From: Pseudomonas sp. v388
Lineage (GTDB): Bacteria > Pseudomonadota > Gammaproteobacteria > Pseudomonadales > Pseudomonadaceae
DNA: 64,000 nucleotides
Assembly (NCBI RefSeq): GCF_003935425.1
Contig: NZ_RHQN01000003.1
Coordinates: forward strand, 248,001-312,000
Reading direction: 5' to 3'
Of this stretch, positions 14,430 to 25,218 are shown piece by piece. A program made the translations under genes and the position numbers. The notes beneath the pieces were generated by a model. It had not been told where the DNA came from. It was given only the letters and a program-made list of their open reading frames with translations, and did not search any database. Numbering within the stretch: position 1 is the stretch's first letter; the number at the start of each line of letters is the position of its first letter.

Positions 14430-15763
14430 CTCAAACATTGGTCGCTCGTCGGTGCGACCCAGCGTAAATGCCAGTTTCCATGGGCGCGCCCGTCCAGGCC
14501 GGGCAGATTGGCGACCGCCAGCAACTGCCCGTCACGGTACAGCAGCGGCAATCGGCCGCGCACGAACGCCGGCACGCCCTGCTCGTTGAGCAGTCGCTTG
14601 AGGTCGCGCCGCCCGCGCCCCGGCACCTGCATCACCTCGCCGCCCGTGCGATAACGCACCTCGAACGGCCCGGGCGGAATATCGCCCACCAGCGTTACAT
14701 GACCGTTACCGCCAAGCATCAGTCCGGACCGGGGCGCAGGCCAGGTCACGGCGCCTTCGTCCGGCAGGCGCCAGGTGTCCGGTAGCCACCAGATATGCCC
14801 GTTGCTGCGCTGCAGCTCACCGTCGACCAGCCGCCAGACCGGCCGGGCGTCCTCGCCGGCATCGCGCAGGGTTTCCCAGCCGACCCAGTGGTCGGTGTCG
14901 GGCAACCGGCTGAACGCGGCCAGCCAGAAACGCAGGGCGTTGCGCTGCCGGGCAGCGGAGAGCAGCGCCAGCGGCGCCAGCGAAAGGACCGGCAACCCTA
15001 GCCACACGAACGGGCTGATGGCACGAGCCGCGCTGAGATCCTGTTCCGCCAGTTCATCCAGCAGCCCTTGCGCTTCACTCAAGTGCGCGGCAGTACGGGC
15101 CAGGCTGGCGCCGGCCTCCGGCCATCGCTCCTGCAGCAGGGGCATGACCTGCTTGCGCAGGAAGTTGCGGGCGTGATGGACGTCGGTGTTGCTGGGATCT
15201 TCGATCCACGTCAGCCCATGTCGATTCGCGTAATCTTCCAGCTCGATTCGCGACACGGCCAACAGCGGCCGAAACAACCCTCCCTTGCCCAGCACCCGCT
15301 GCGTCGGCATCGCCGCCAGGCCACGCACACCGGCGCCGCGCAGCAGGCGAAACAGCACGGTTTCCGCCTGATCGTCGCGGTGCTGTCCGGTCAGCAGCAG
15401 CTCCCCTTCTTTCAGCACCTCGCTGAAGGCCGCATAACGTGCTTCCCGAGCTGCGGCCTCGAGGCTTGCGCCTGGGGCAACCGTCACATGAATGATTTGC
15501 AGAGCAATACCCAGCGTCTCGCACACGCGGCGACAGTGCGCCGGCCAGCCATCGGCAGCCGCTTGCAGACCGTGATGCACATGGATGGCGTAGAGAGGCG
15601 GAAGGGAATGATGCCGGGCCAGGTCGGCCAGCAGGTGCAGCAATACCGTGGAATCCAGGCCGCCGGAGAAACCGACATGCCAGGCAGGCGCGTGGCGCCG
15701 ACAAGCCAGGGCCTGAAAGACCCTGTCGCGAAGATCATGACCCACCGGGGTGATTCTGGTCAT
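14426..15763 (-). CDS. tilS: tRNA(Ile)-lysidine synthase
   Basis: TilS attaches lysine to cytidine 34 of the minor tRNA-Ile(CAU), converting its decoding from AUG to AUA, and is essential. The N-type ATP-pyrophosphatase P-loop SGGLDS lies at residues 33-38, followed by HVHHGLQ near 80 and GQHRDDQAETVLFRLLRG near 125. A TilS substrate-binding domain and a C-terminal domain (about 365-435) with RTGGEVMQVPGRGRRDLKRL complete the 445 residues. It sits between accA and pyrG; a REP-like hairpin separates it from accA. Confidence 0.96.
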   Translation of the reverse strand: MTRITPVGHDLRDRVFQALACRRHAPAWHVGFSGGLDSTVLLHLLADLARHHSLPPLYAIHVHHGLQAAADGWPAHCRRVCETLGIALQIIHVTVAPGASLEAAAREARYAAFSEVLKEGELLLTGQHRDDQAETVLFRLLRGAGVRGLAAMPTQRVLGKGGLFRPLLAVSRIELEDYANRHGLTWIEDPSNTDVHHARNFLRKQVMPLLQERWPEAGASLARTAAHLSEAQGLLDELAEQDLSAARAISPFVWLGLPVLSLAPLALLSAARQRNALRFWLAAFSRLPDTDHWVGWETLRDAGEDARPVWRLVDGELQRSNGHIWWLPDTWRLPDEGAVTWPAPRSGLMLGGNGHVTLVGDIPPGPFEVRYRTGGEVMQVPGRGRRDLKRLLNEQGVPAFVRGRLPLLYRDGQLLAVANLPGLDGRAHGNWHLRWVAPTSDQCLS

Positions 15764-15790
15764 GGAAATCTGTCCGCCATCGCCAGCAAG

Positions 15791-15820
15791 CTGGCTCCTA
15801 CAGGGGGGTGTGGGAGCCAG
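15791..15820. repeat. REP-like palindrome between accA and tilS
   Basis: The 12-bp arms ctggctcctaca / tgtgggagccag pair at 11 of 12 positions around a 6-nt G-rich loop. The 'ggctcctaca...tgtgggagc' core matches the REP-type words seen at 40,400, 47,063 and 51,080 in this window. It follows accA by about 12 bp and could stabilise its mRNA 3' end. Confidence 0.65.
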
Positions 15821-15832
15821 TTCCCTACTCGA

Positions 15833-16780
15833 TCAGAGACCGTAGCTCATCAGGCGATCATAACGACGCTTCAACAGCGCTTCGTTATCGAAGGCGCGGA
15901 GCATGTCCAGCTGAGTGCTCAGCTCTTCACGGATCGACGCCGCCGCCGCGACCGGATCGCGGTGTGCGCCACCCAACGGCTCGTTGATCACCTTGTCGAC
16001 GATGCCCAGGCCCTTGAGACGCTCGGCGGTGATGCCCATGGCCTCAGCCGCATCCGGAGCTTTCTCGGCGGTTTTCCACAGGATCGACGCGCAACCTTCC
16101 GGGGAAATTACCGCGTAGGTGGAGTACTGCAGCATGTTCAACTGGTCGCAGACACCGATGGCCAGCGCACCGCCGGAACCGCCTTCACCGATCACGGTTG
16201 CGATGATCGGCGTCTTCAGACGGGCCATGACACGCAGGTTCCAGGCAATCGCCTCGCTCTGGTTGCGCTCTTCGGCATCGATGCCCGGATAAGCGCCCGG
16301 AGTGTCGATGAAGGTCAGGATCGGCATCTTGAAGCGTTCGGCCATTTCCATCAGGCGGCACGCCTTGCGGTAGCCTTCAGGGCGCGGCATGCCGAAGTTG
16401 CGGCGCACCTTTTCGCGGACTTCGCGACCTTTCTGGTGACCGATCACCATGACCGGCTGACCGTCGAGACGCGCGGTGCCGCCAACGATGGCCGCGTCAT
16501 CGGAGAAGTGACGGTCGCCGTGCAGTTCTTCGAACTCGGTGAAAATATTCTCGATGTAATCCAGGGTGTAAGGACGACGCGGGTGACGCGCCATGCGCGC
16601 GATCTGCCAGCTGGTCAGGTTGCCGAAGATACTTTCGGTGAGCGTATTGCTCTTGTCTTGCAGCCGGGAGATTTCGTCGCCGATGTTCAGCGAGTTGTCG
16701 TTCCCCACCAGGCGCAGTTCTTCGATCTTGGCCTGCAAGTCAGCGATAGGCTGTTCGAAATCAAGAAAATTCGGGTTCAT
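15833..16780 (-). CDS. accA: Acetyl-CoA carboxylase carboxyltransferase subunit alpha
   Basis: AccA pairs with AccD to transfer carboxyl from biotin to acetyl-CoA, making malonyl-CoA, the first committed step of fatty acid synthesis. The ATG at 16780 ([19 protein letters not shown]) gives 315 residues; nine upstream in-frame codons are not supported. Family motifs include [12 protein letters not shown] near the N-terminus, [20 protein letters not shown], and [16 protein letters not shown]. The N-terminal coiled segment and the crotonase fold are complete. It follows dnaE by about 116 bp, as in many gamma-proteobacteria. Confidence 0.97.
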   Translation of the reverse strand: MNPNFLDFEQPIADLQAKIEELRLVGNDNSLNIGDEISRLQDKSNTLTESIFGNLTSWQIARMARHPRRPYTLDYIENIFTEFEELHGDRHFSDDAAIVGGTARLDGQPVMVIGHQKGREVREKVRRNFGMPRPEGYRKACRLMEMAERFKMPILTFIDTPGAYPGIDAEERNQSEAIAWNLRVMARLKTPIIATVIGEGGSGGALAIGVCDQLNMLQYSTYAVISPEGCASILWKTAEKAPDAAEAMGITAERLKGLGIVDKVINEPLGGAHRDPVAAAASIREELSTQLDMLRAFDNEALLKRRYDRLMSYGL

Positions 16781-16896
16781 AGGCATCCGTCTTGGGTAGA
16801 CGGCCAAGAGGCCGGCCGGTTGATCCGTCTGCGCCTTTCCCTTGGGAACAGGCGCGGTCAGGTCGAAATTGAAAATTCAGGGCTGAGCCTACAGCG

Positions 16897-19800
16897 TCAG
16901 CGATACTGCAGGAAGACGTTCTCACGTCCGAACTGGTCACGCAGAGCTTGAATCAAGCTGTCCGCAGGATCAATTCGCCACGCTTCGCCAAACTGCAGGA
17001 GGGCCTTGGCATCAGGCCCGGTGTAGTCCACGGTGATCGGGCAGGCGCCGCGATGCTTCTTGCACAGATCGCCCAGCCAACGCAGCCGGTCGCCCTTGAG
17101 GGCACTGGCATGCACCGTCACTCGCAGGCTTTCGGCCAGGTTGGTCCGCGCATCCTCGATGCTCATCACACGTTTGGCGCGCAGGCGCAGCCCGCCGGAA
17201 AAGTCATCGTTACTCACTTCACCCTCAACCACCACCATAGCATCGGTCTGCAACAGCGATTGGGCGGAATGGAAGGCTTCGGCAAACAGCGAGGCTTCGA
17301 TACGCGCCGAGCGGTCGTCCAGGGTGATGAACCCCATCTTGTCGCCCTTTTTGTTCTTCATGACCCGCAGGGCAATGATCAGCCCGGCGACGGTCTGGGT
17401 GTCGCGCGCCGGCTTGAGGTCGATGATCCGCTGGCGAGCGAATCGACGCACTTCACCTTCGTATTCATCGATGGGGTGCCCGGTCAGGTACAGGCCCAGG
17501 GTTTCCTTTTCGCCGCGCAAGCGATCCTTCAGGCTCAGCTCGCGGGTCTTGCGATGGTTGGCATATACGTCGGCGTCTTCTTCGACGAACAGCCCACCAA
17601 ACAGGTCCGAGTGACCACTGTCGCGGCTGCGAGCGGTTTGTTCGGCAGCCTGGATCGCCTCTTCCAGCGCCGCCAGCAATACCGAGCGGTTACGGTCGAT
17701 GTTGGCCTGGTACGCCTTGGGTTCCAGCTCGAAATACGGGCCGAGACGGTCGAGCGCACCACTGCGGATCAGGCCGTCGAGGGTCCGCTTGTTGACGCGC
17801 TTGAGGTCGACCCGCGCGCAGAAATCGAACAGGTCGGTGAACGGGCCGTTCTGCCGCGCCTCGGTGATCGCTTCCACCGGGCCTTCGCCAACACCTTTGA
17901 TCGCGCCCAGGCCGTAAAGAATACGGCCGTCGTCGCTGACCGTGAACTTGAACTCGGAGGTGTTCACATCCGGCGCGTCCAGGCGCAGCTTCATGGTGCG
18001 CACTTCTTCGATCAGGGTCACGACCTTGTCGGTGTTGTGCATGTCCGCCGACAGTACCGCAGCCATGAATGGCGCCGGGTAGTGGGTCTTGAGCCAGGCT
18101 GTCTGATAGGAGACCAGCCCGTAAGCGGCGGAGTGAGACTTGTTGAAACCGTAACCGGCGAATTTTTCCACCAGGTCGAAAATGTTGCCCGCCAGATCCG
18201 GGTCGATATTGTTGGTCTTGCAGCCGTCGATGAAACCACCGCGTTGCTTGGCCATTTCCTCGGGCTTTTTCTTGCCCATCGCCCGGCGCAGCATGTCCGC
18301 GCCACCAAGGGTGTAGCCGGCCATGACCTGGGCGATCTGCATCACCTGTTCCTGGTACAGGATGATGCCGTAGGTCGGTGCCAGTACCGGCTTGAGGCCC
18401 TCGTACTGGTAGTCGACGTGCGGGTAGGACAGCTCTGCCCGGCCGTGCTTACGGTTGATGAAGTCATCCACCATGCCGGACTGCAAAGGGCCTGGACGGA
18501 ACAGGGCCACCAGTGCGATGAGGTCTTCCAGGCAGTCGGGCTTGAGCTTCTTGATCAGCTCCTTCATGCCGCGGGATTCGAGCTGGAACACTGCTGTGGT
18601 TTCGGCCCGCTGCAACAGCTGGTAGGTCGGCAGGTCATCAAGCGGAATGAACGCGATGTCCAGCGGCGCTTCGTTGACCTTGGCGCGGTCGCGGTTGATG
18701 GTCTTGAGCGCCCAGTCGATGATGGTCAGGGTCCGCAGACCCAGGAAGTCGAACTTCACCAGACCGGCGGCCTCGACGTCGTCCTTGTCGAACTGAGTGA
18801 CCAGGCCGTCGCCTTCTTCATCGCAATAGATCGGTGAGAAGTCGGTCAGCTTGGTCGGCGCGATAACCACGCCACCGGCGTGCTTGCCGACGTTTCGTAC
18901 CACGCCTTCGAGCTTGAGGGCCATTTCCCAGATTTCAGCGGCTTCTTCGTCGACCTTGAGGAAGTCACGCAGCACTTCTTCCTGTTCGTAGGCTTTTTCC
19001 AGGGTCATGCCGACTTCGAACGGAATCATCTTGGACAGACGATCCGCCAGGCCGTAGGACTTGCCCTGCACCCGCGCCACGTCGCGAACCACAGCCTTCG
19101 CCGCCATGGAACCGAAGGTGATGATCTGGCTCACCGCGTTGCGACCATACTTCTCGGCCACGTAGTCGATCACCCGGTCGCGACCGTCCATGCAGAAGTC
19201 GACGTCGAAGTCGGGCATCGACACCCGCTCCGGGTTCAGGAAGCGTTCGAACAGCAGGTCATATTCCAGCGGGTCAAGGTCGGTGATCTTCTGCACATAG
19301 GCCACCAGCGACCCGGCACCCGACCCACGGCCCGGACCAACCGGCACGCCATTGCTCTTGGCCCACTGGATGAAGTCCATGACGATCAGGAAGTAGCCGG
19401 GGAACCCCATCTGGATGATGATATCCAGCTCGAAATTCAAGCGGTCGACGTAGACCTGGCGCTTGGCTTCGTAATCTTCGGTGGTGTCCTTGGGCAGCAG
19501 TACCGACAGCCGCTCTTCCAGGCCGTCGAAAGACACCTTGCGGAAATATTCGTCGATGGTCATGCCATCGGGAATCGGGAAATTGGGCAGGAAGTGAGTG
19601 CCCAGCTTGACGTCGATGTTGCAGCGCTTGGCGATCTCGACGGTATTTTCCAGCGCCTCGGGCAGGTCGCTGAACAGCTCGGCCATTTCGTCCGCGCTTT
19701 TCAGGTATTGCTGGTCGCTGTAGTTGTGGGAACGGCGCGGATCGTCCAGCGCCCGGCCTTCGCCGATGCAGACACGCGTCTCGTGGGCCTCGAAATCGGC

Positions 19801-20418
19801 CTGTTTGATGAAGCGCACATCGTTGGTCGCCACCAGGGGTGCGCCGTGGCGTTCGGCCAGGGCTACCGCGGCATGCAGGTGTTCTTCGTCGTTGGCGCGA
19901 TTGGTGCGCTGTACTTCGATGTAGAAACGGTCGGGAAACACCGCCATCCACTTGCGCAGCAGTTCGTCGGCCTCGCCTGGATTGCCGCCCAGAAGCGCCA
20001 TGCCGATTTCACCTTCCTTGGCGGCGGACAGTGCAATCAAGCCTTCGCTGGCTTCGGCGACCCATTCAGGCTGCACGATGACCTGGCCGTTGCGCTGGCC
20101 CTCGATGAAGCCACGGGAAATCAGTTCGGTCAGGTTGCGATAACCTGCCGGGTTCATCACCAGCAGGCTGATCCGGCTGAGCGCCGCGTCGTCGTCGCGT
20201 CCGGCCAGCCACAGGTCGGCGCCGCAGATCGGCTTGATACCCGCCCCTTGCGCCGCCTTGTAGAACTTGACCAGCGAGCACATGTTGTTCTGGTCGGTCA
20301 CCGCCACCGCCGGCATGTTCATGGCGGTCAGCGCCTTGATCAGCGGCTTGACGCGAACCAGGCCGTCGACCAGCGAGTATTCGGTGTGCAGGCGTAGATG
20401 AACGAAAGAAGCCGGCAT
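16897..20418 (-). CDS. dnaE: DNA polymerase III subunit alpha
   Basis: DnaE is the replicative polymerase subunit. From the ATG at 20418 (MPASFVHLRLHTEYSLVDGL) it has 1173 residues. The N-terminal PHP domain covers about 1-270. The polymerase palm holds the catalytic Asp pair in PDFDVDFCMDGRDRVIDY, preceded by GPGRGSGAGSLVAY. The fingers contain GYGFNKSHSAAYGLVSYQTA, and a helix-hairpin-helix segment and a C-terminal OB fold (TVAGLIIALRVMKNKKGDKM) follow. It is a family-typical full-length gene; eight further codons upstream are in frame but not needed. Confidence 0.98.
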   Translation of the reverse strand: MPASFVHLRLHTEYSLVDGLVRVKPLIKALTAMNMPAVAVTDQNNMCSLVKFYKAAQGAGIKPICGADLWLAGRDDDAALSRISLLVMNPAGYRNLTELISRGFIEGQRNGQVIVQPEWVAEASEGLIALSAAKEGEIGMALLGGNPGEADELLRKWMAVFPDRFYIEVQRTNRANDEEHLHAAVALAERHGAPLVATNDVRFIKQADFEAHETRVCIGEGRALDDPRRSHNYSDQQYLKSADEMAELFSDLPEALENTVEIAKRCNIDVKLGTHFLPNFPIPDGMTIDEYFRKVSFDGLEERLSVLLPKDTTEDYEAKRQVYVDRLNFELDIIIQMGFPGYFLIVMDFIQWAKSNGVPVGPGRGSGAGSLVAYVQKITDLDPLEYDLLFERFLNPERVSMPDFDVDFCMDGRDRVIDYVAEKYGRNAVSQIITFGSMAAKAVVRDVARVQGKSYGLADRLSKMIPFEVGMTLEKAYEQEEVLRDFLKVDEEAAEIWEMALKLEGVVRNVGKHAGGVVIAPTKLTDFSPIYCDEEGDGLVTQFDKDDVEAAGLVKFDFLGLRTLTIIDWALKTINRDRAKVNEAPLDIAFIPLDDLPTYQLLQRAETTAVFQLESRGMKELIKKLKPDCLEDLIALVALFRPGPLQSGMVDDFINRKHGRAELSYPHVDYQYEGLKPVLAPTYGIILYQEQVMQIAQVMAGYTLGGADMLRRAMGKKKPEEMAKQRGGFIDGCKTNNIDPDLAGNIFDLVEKFAGYGFNKSHSAAYGLVSYQTAWLKTHYPAPFMAAVLSADMHNTDKVVTLIEEVRTMKLRLDAPDVNTSEFKFTVSDDGRILYGLGAIKGVGEGPVEAITEARQNGPFTDLFDFCARVDLKRVNKRTLDGLIRSGALDRLGPYFELEPKAYQANIDRNRSVLLAALEEAIQAAEQTARSRDSGHSDLFGGLFVEEDADVYANHRKTRELSLKDRLRGEKETLGLYLTGHPIDEYEGEVRRFARQRIIDLKPARDTQTVAGLIIALRVMKNKKGDKMGFITLDDRSARIEASLFAEAFHSAQSLLQTDAMVVVEGEVSNDDFSGGLRLRAKRVMSIEDARTNLAESLRVTVHASALKGDRLRWLGDLCKKHRGACPITVDYTGPDAKALLQFGEAWRIDPADSLIQALRDQFGRENVFLQYR

Positions 20419-20484
20419 GGTGATCCTATAGCGGGTAGACACGAAAAACGAAGGTCGGGATTGTAGCGATCCCTGCGCTAAACG

Positions 20485-21150
20485 TCAGTTCTGAAGCAGA
20501 CCGATCGGCAGCGACGTCGAACCGATCATCATCGCCTCGCGCGCTTCGTAGGCGGCGCGCACCGGCGCGAACGAACGCCGGTGAATCGGCGTCGGCCCCA
20601 GGCGAGCCAGCGCTTCCAGATGCACCGGCGTGGGATAGCCCTTGTGGCCACCCATGCCGTAGCCCGGATAGATCAACTCGAAAGCGGACATTTCCCGATC
20701 CCGACTGACCTTGGCGAGAATCGAAGCCGCTGCAATGGCAGGTACTTTGGCATCGCCCTGAATGACTGGCGCTGAAGGCACCGACAACTGCGGACAGCGG
20801 TTACCGTCGATCAACGCCAGTCTGGGAGTGATGCTCAACCCTTCGACCGCGCGCTTCATGGCCAGCATCGTGGCATGCAGGATGTTGAGGCTGTCGATTT
20901 CCCCGACTTCAGCCCGGGCGATGAACCAGCACAGCGCTTTTTCCTGAATCTCGTCGAACAGCCTTTCGCGCCGCGCTTCGGTCAGTTTCTTGGAGTCGTT
21001 GAGTCCTAGGATCGGTCGCGCCGGATCGAGGATTACCGCAGCAGTCACCACGGCGCCGCACAGTGGGCCGCGCCCGACCTCGTCGACGCCGGCGACCAGG
21101 TCTTCGACCAGGTTGAAATCCAGACCCATTTGCATCGATGAAACACTCAT
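20485..21150 (-). CDS. rnhB: Ribonuclease HII
   Basis: RNase HII cuts RNA in RNA-DNA hybrids and excises misincorporated ribonucleotides. The catalytic motif [16 protein letters not shown] and the later NSKK-like [13 protein letters not shown] and [12 protein letters not shown] motifs are present. The ATG at 21150 shares ATGA with the lpxB stop, implying coupling and a 221-residue product. A second ATG (MQMGLDF) five codons later is an alternative. The much longer open frame upstream overlaps lpxB and is not coding. Confidence 0.95.
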   Translation of the reverse strand: MSVSSMQMGLDFNLVEDLVAGVDEVGRGPLCGAVVTAAVILDPARPILGLNDSKKLTEARRERLFDEIQEKALCWFIARAEVGEIDSLNILHATMLAMKRAVEGLSITPRLALIDGNRCPQLSVPSAPVIQGDAKVPAIAAASILAKVSRDREMSAFELIYPGYGMGGHKGYPTPVHLEALARLGPTPIHRRSFAPVRAAYEAREAMMIGSTSLPIGLLQN

Positions 21151-22286
21151 TGTGAAGGTGACTGGCCGATCAGGCTCAGAACCGCCTCGGCAGCCTGGTT
21201 GGAAGCATCGCGACGCAAGGTGCGGTGAATCTCGTCGAACCCGGTGGTCTGCGCCTGTCCGCCGTCGATCAGCGGCAGGAGGGTCCGAGCCAGCGCCTCG
21301 GGCGTAGCCGCATCCTGCAGCAACTCGGGCACCAGCAAACGCTGAGCCAGCAGGTTGGGCAGCGACACGTACGGGCTTTTGACCATGCGCTTGAGGATCC
21401 AGAAGGTAACCGGTGCCAGACGGTAGGCAACCACCATTGGTCGCTTGTACAGCAGTGCTTCGAGCGTGGCGGTGCCGGAGGCGATCAGCACCGCGTCGCA
21501 GGCGGCCAGGGCCACGTGCGACCGGCCGTCGAGCAAGGTGATCGGCAGGGTGCGATGTTCGAGAAGCTGTTCGATCTGAGCACGGCGCTGCGGGCTCGCG
21601 CACGGCAGCACGAAGCGCAGGCCGGGGCGCTGGGCCAGCAGGCGTTCGGCGGTATCGAAGAACAGCGCTCCCAGGCGCCCCACTTCGCCGCCGCGACTGC
21701 CCGGCATCAGCGCGACCACAGGCCCGCTATCGAAACCCAGTTCGGCGCGTGCCGCGTCGCGGTCGGCTTCCAGGGGAATAGTGTCGGCCAGCGGGTGCCC
21801 GACGAAACGCACCGCAACGCCCTGCTCTTCATAAAAGCGGGCTTCGAACGGCAGCAGGGTCAGCATCAGGTCGCAGCCTTCGCGGATCTTCAATACCCGC
21901 TTCTGACGCCACGCCCAGACCGACGGACTGACATAGTGAACTGTCTTGATACCGGCACGGCGCAGCTGCAACTCGATATTGAGCGTGAAGTCCGGAGCGT
22001 CGATACCAATGAACACATCGGGCCTGGCGTCGATCAGGTTCTGGACCAGCAACTTGCGCCGAGCCAGCAATTCGCGCAGGCGGCCCAGCACTTCGACCAG
22101 CCCCATGACCGACAGCCGCTCCATGGGGAAACTTGAGACCATGCCCTGCGCTTCCATGAGCGGACCACCAACACCGATGAACTCGGCATCCGGATGGCGG
22201 GCCTTGATGGCGCGCATCAACCCTGAGCCGAGGATATCGCCGGACGCCTCGCCGGCCACCAGCGCGATACGCAATGGGCTGCCCAT
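21147..22286 (-). CDS. lpxB: Lipid-A-disaccharide synthase
   Basis: LpxB is a glycosyltransferase (family GT19) joining UDP-diacylglucosamine and lipid X to form the lipid A disaccharide at the inner membrane. Motifs include [17 protein letters not shown] at residues 11-27, the [14 protein letters not shown] segment, and the [20 protein letters not shown] nucleotide-sugar site. The length of 379 residues is normal. It starts 2 bp after the lpxA stop and overlaps rnhB by 4 bp, so lpxD-fabZ-lpxA-lpxB-rnhB reads as one unit. Confidence 0.98.
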   Translation of the reverse strand: MGSPLRIALVAGEASGDILGSGLMRAIKARHPDAEFIGVGGPLMEAQGMVSSFPMERLSVMGLVEVLGRLRELLARRKLLVQNLIDARPDVFIGIDAPDFTLNIELQLRRAGIKTVHYVSPSVWAWRQKRVLKIREGCDLMLTLLPFEARFYEEQGVAVRFVGHPLADTIPLEADRDAARAELGFDSGPVVALMPGSRGGEVGRLGALFFDTAERLLAQRPGLRFVLPCASPQRRAQIEQLLEHRTLPITLLDGRSHVALAACDAVLIASGTATLEALLYKRPMVVAYRLAPVTFWILKRMVKSPYVSLPNLLAQRLLVPELLQDAATPEALARTLLPLIDGGQAQTTGFDEIHRTLRRDASNQAAEAVLSLIGQSPSQ

Positions 22287-22288
22287 GG

Positions 22289-23065
22289 TTAGCGTGTGAT
22301 GCCGCGGGTCGAGGACTGAATGGATTGCAGGAACAAAGCGACCTCGGGGAACTGCGCCGCAGGCTCGGCCAGCTCGGCCATCGCCAGGTCGATGGTCAGG
22401 CCTTGACGGTAGACCGTCTTGTAGGCGCGACGCAGGGCGTGGATGGCCTGCTCGCTGAATCCACGACGGCGCATGCCTTCGAAGTTCATGCTGCGCGCTT
22501 CGGCAGGGTTGCCGAATACCGTGACGAATGCCGGGACATCCTTGCCAATCGCCGTGCCCATGCCGGAAAAGCTATGGGCGCCGATGTGGCAGAACTGATG
22601 CACCAGGGTGAAACCGGACAGGATCGCCCAGTCGCCCACGTGCACGTGACCGGCCAGCGCCGTGTTGTTCACCAGAATGCAGTGATTGCCGATCACGCTG
22701 TCGTGCCCGATGTGGGCGTAGGCCATGATCAGGTTGTGATCACCCAGCGTGGTCTCCGCACGGTCCTGAACCGTTCCGCGGTGAATGGTCACGCCTTCAC
22801 GAATGATGTTGTGATCGCCGATCACCAGACGAGTGGCCTCACCCTTGTACTTGAGGTCAGGGGTGTCTTCGCCCACCGATGAAAACTGGTAGATGCGGTT
22901 GTGCTTGCCGATCCGCGTCGGCCCTTTGAGGACCACATGCGGACCGACAACTGTACCCTCGCCAATTTCCACACCGGCTCCGATGATCGACCAGGGGCCG
23001 ACCTCCACGTTGTCGGCCAGGATGGCCGTCGGATCGATGATTGCGCGAGAGTCAATCAAACTCAT
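22289..23065 (-). CDS. lpxA: UDP-N-acetylglucosamine acyltransferase
   Basis: LpxA transfers a 3-hydroxyacyl chain from acyl carrier protein to UDP-GlcNAc, the first step of lipid A synthesis. The 258-residue sequence is a left-handed beta helix of hexapeptide repeats (for example [20 protein letters not shown]). The catalytic His lies in [18 protein letters not shown], and there is a helical C-terminal tail. It overlaps the fabZ stop by 4 bp (ATGA). Confidence 0.98.
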   Translation of the reverse strand: MSLIDSRAIIDPTAILADNVEVGPWSIIGAGVEIGEGTVVGPHVVLKGPTRIGKHNRIYQFSSVGEDTPDLKYKGEATRLVIGDHNIIREGVTIHRGTVQDRAETTLGDHNLIMAYAHIGHDSVIGNHCILVNNTALAGHVHVGDWAILSGFTLVHQFCHIGAHSFSGMGTAIGKDVPAFVTVFGNPAEARSMNFEGMRRRGFSEQAIHALRRAYKTVYRQGLTIDLAMAELAEPAAQFPEVALFLQSIQSSTRGITR

Positions 23066-23502
23066 AGCTTGCGTTCCGCACAGATGATTTCAGCCGAGCA
23101 TACAGGCTTGCCGTCGACCGTGGCCTGGCATTCGAACTTCCAGATCTGACGCTTGCTGCTCAGGAAGCGGGCTTCCAGTTCCAGCTTGTCGCCCGGCAGG
23201 ACCGGCTGACGGAAACGCAGCTTGTCGGAGCCGACGAAATAGTAAAGCGTGCCGTCGGAGGGCTTGGTGTCGAGCATCTTGAACGCCAGGATGCCGGCGG
23301 CCTGAGCCATCGCTTCAATGATCAACACGCCCGGCATGATCGGGTGCTGAGGAAAATGACCCTCGAAGAATGGCTCGTTGACACTGACGTTCTTGTAAGC
23401 GCGAATGTTCTTGTTCTCGATATCCAGCTCCGTCACACGATCCACCAAGAGGAACGGGTAGCGATGAGGCAGGTATTCGCGAATTTCTTTTATGTCCATC
23501 AT
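23062..23502 (-). CDS. fabZ: 3-hydroxyacyl-[acyl-carrier-protein] dehydratase FabZ
   Basis: FabZ dehydrates beta-hydroxyacyl-ACP in fatty acid elongation and competes with LpxA for hydroxyacyl-ACP, so its position here balances phospholipid and lipid A supply. The hot-dog fold motif [13 protein letters not shown] holds the catalytic His, and the [20 protein letters not shown] helix holds the catalytic Glu. I chose the ATG at 23502 ([11 protein letters not shown]), giving 146 residues, the usual length; the 22 upstream codons lack family similarity. Confidence 0.97.
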   Translation of the reverse strand: MMDIKEIREYLPHRYPFLLVDRVTELDIENKNIRAYKNVSVNEPFFEGHFPQHPIMPGVLIIEAMAQAAGILAFKMLDTKPSDGTLYYFVGSDKLRFRQPVLPGDKLELEARFLSSKRQIWKFECQATVDGKPVCSAEIICAERKL

Positions 23503-23611
23503 TTCGAGGGGAAGCCTGTAGTAAAGATTGGGAGTGCGTCGCGACTGCGCAGCACTCCTCTGCATCAAGGAGGCAGTTTATAGACTGTGCACGCTTGATA
23601 TTAAAAAGTTA

Positions 23612-24667
23612 TCAGCCATCAGATGAAGCATTGCTGGCGCAGGTCACGGTCTCGACCATCTTTTCCAGTTTCTGCAACCGGCGCGCCATGTCATCGATCT
23701 TGCGCAGCCGGGCCGCGCTCTTGCGCCATTCGGCTGCGGGCTGCATCGCAGTGCCGGACGAATAGGAGCCCGGCTCGGTGATCGAGTGGGTAACCATCGT
23801 CATGCCAGTGATGAATACGCCATCACAGATCTCGATATGCCCCACCAGCCCGACCCCGCCCGCCAGCATGCAGTGCTTGCCGATCCTGGTGCTGCCGGAG
23901 ATCCCGACACAGGCCGCCATGGCCGTGTGGTCGCCGATCTGTACGTTGTGGGCGATCTGAATCTGGTTGTCGAGCTTCACGCCATTGCCGATCAGGGTAT
24001 CCGCCAGAGCACCGCGGTCGATGGCCGTATTCACGCCGATCTCCACGTCGTCTCCGACAGTGACGCCGCCGATCTGGGCGATCTTCTGCCAGACGCCCTT
24101 CTCGTTGGCAAAACCGAAGCCTTCACCCCCCAGCACTGCGCCGGACTGGATGACGACCCGCTTGCCGATACGCACATCGTGATAAAGCGTCACGCGTGGC
24201 GCCAGCCAACCGCCTTCACCGATCACGCAACGCGCACCGATGAAGCAATGCGCGCCAATGGTCACGTTTGCCGCGATGCTGGCACCGCTTTCGATGACCG
24301 CGAACGCGCCAATGCTGGCAGACGGATCGACCTGTGCGTCGTCCGCCACGACCGCGCTCGGATGTACACCGACACTGGCCTTGGGCTTGCGATCGAACAG
24401 GTGGGAGACACGGGCATAGGCCAGGTACGGATCCGGCACCAGCAGGGCATCTCCGGTGTAGCCGTCGGCATCGGCCGGCTTCAAGAGCACGGCGCCAGCC
24501 TTGGCGTCCACGAGAAACTTGCGGTACTGGGGATTTGCCAGGAAGCTAAGCTGATCAGGGCCGGCCTCTTGTAAAATGGCCAGCCCGGTAATGTGCTTGT
24601 CCTGGTCGCCACGCAATGTGGCGCCAAGGAACTCGGCCAACTGGCCGAGCTTGATGATTGTGCTCAT
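23612..24667 (-). CDS. lpxD: UDP-3-O-(3-hydroxyacyl)glucosamine N-acyltransferase
   Basis: LpxD adds the second (N-linked) hydroxyacyl chain in lipid A synthesis. An N-terminal uridine-binding domain covers about 1-100. A hexapeptide beta helix follows at about 100-305, with the catalytic His in [19 protein letters not shown], and a C-terminal coiled helix ([19 protein letters not shown]) ends it. The length of 351 residues is normal. It starts one base after the ompH stop. Confidence 0.97.
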   Translation of the reverse strand: MSTIIKLGQLAEFLGATLRGDQDKHITGLAILQEAGPDQLSFLANPQYRKFLVDAKAGAVLLKPADADGYTGDALLVPDPYLAYARVSHLFDRKPKASVGVHPSAVVADDAQVDPSASIGAFAVIESGASIAANVTIGAHCFIGARCVIGEGGWLAPRVTLYHDVRIGKRVVIQSGAVLGGEGFGFANEKGVWQKIAQIGGVTVGDDVEIGVNTAIDRGALADTLIGNGVKLDNQIQIAHNVQIGDHTAMAACVGISGSTRIGKHCMLAGGVGLVGHIEICDGVFITGMTMVTHSITEPGSYSSGTAMQPAAEWRKSAARLRKIDDMARRLQKLEKMVETVTCASNASSDG

Positions 24668-24668
24668 A

Positions 24669-25172
24669 TTACTTCAGCTGGTTCATGCGCTCGATGACCT
24701 GGCGAGTGACGTCATACTGAGGCTTGACATCAATCACTGCACCGCGCTCGAACACCAGGTCGAAACCACCTTTCTTGATGACTTCTTCAACCGCCTGGTC
24801 CAGCTTCGGCTTGAGTTGCTTGAGCATTTCACGGTCGGCAACGGCCTTGGCTTCGTTCAGTTCCTTGGACTGGAACTGGAAGTCACGGGCTTTTTGCTTG
24901 AATTCCAGCTCCAGACGCTCGCGCTCGGGCTGGGCCATCTTGTCGCCGCCGCTCACCAGACGATCCTGGATACCCTTGGCGCTGCTTTCCAGGCCCTTGA
25001 GCTTGGTCAGTTGCGGGCCGAATTTCTTCTCGGCATCCACGGCGTATTTCTTCGCCGCGTCGGATTCCAGCAGAGCCATCTGATAGTTCAGGACAGCGAT
25101 TTTCATGTCAGCGAATGCGGGGCCGGCAACAAGAACGGAGGCCAGCAGTACCAATTGAGTCAACTTACGCAC
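24669..25172 (-). CDS. skp: Periplasmic chaperone Skp/OmpH
   Basis: Skp holds unfolded outer-membrane proteins in the periplasm and hands them to the BAM complex. A signal peptide ([21 protein letters not shown]) is cleaved before Asp22. The mature part is mostly charged coiled coil, forming the Skp tentacles, with a small N-terminal beta segment [19 protein letters not shown]. The gene lies directly after bamA (46-bp gap), the expected partner, and before lpxD. Confidence 0.95.
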   Translation of the reverse strand: MRKLTQLVLLASVLVAGPAFADMKIAVLNYQMALLESDAAKKYAVDAEKKFGPQLTKLKGLESSAKGIQDRLVSGGDKMAQPERERLELEFKQKARDFQFQSKELNEAKAVADREMLKQLKPKLDQAVEEVIKKGGFDLVFERGAVIDVKPQYDVTRQVIERMNQLK

Positions 25173-25218
25173 AATACAACTCCTACAGAATTCGTTGCGT
25201 TATCACAGACCAGACGTC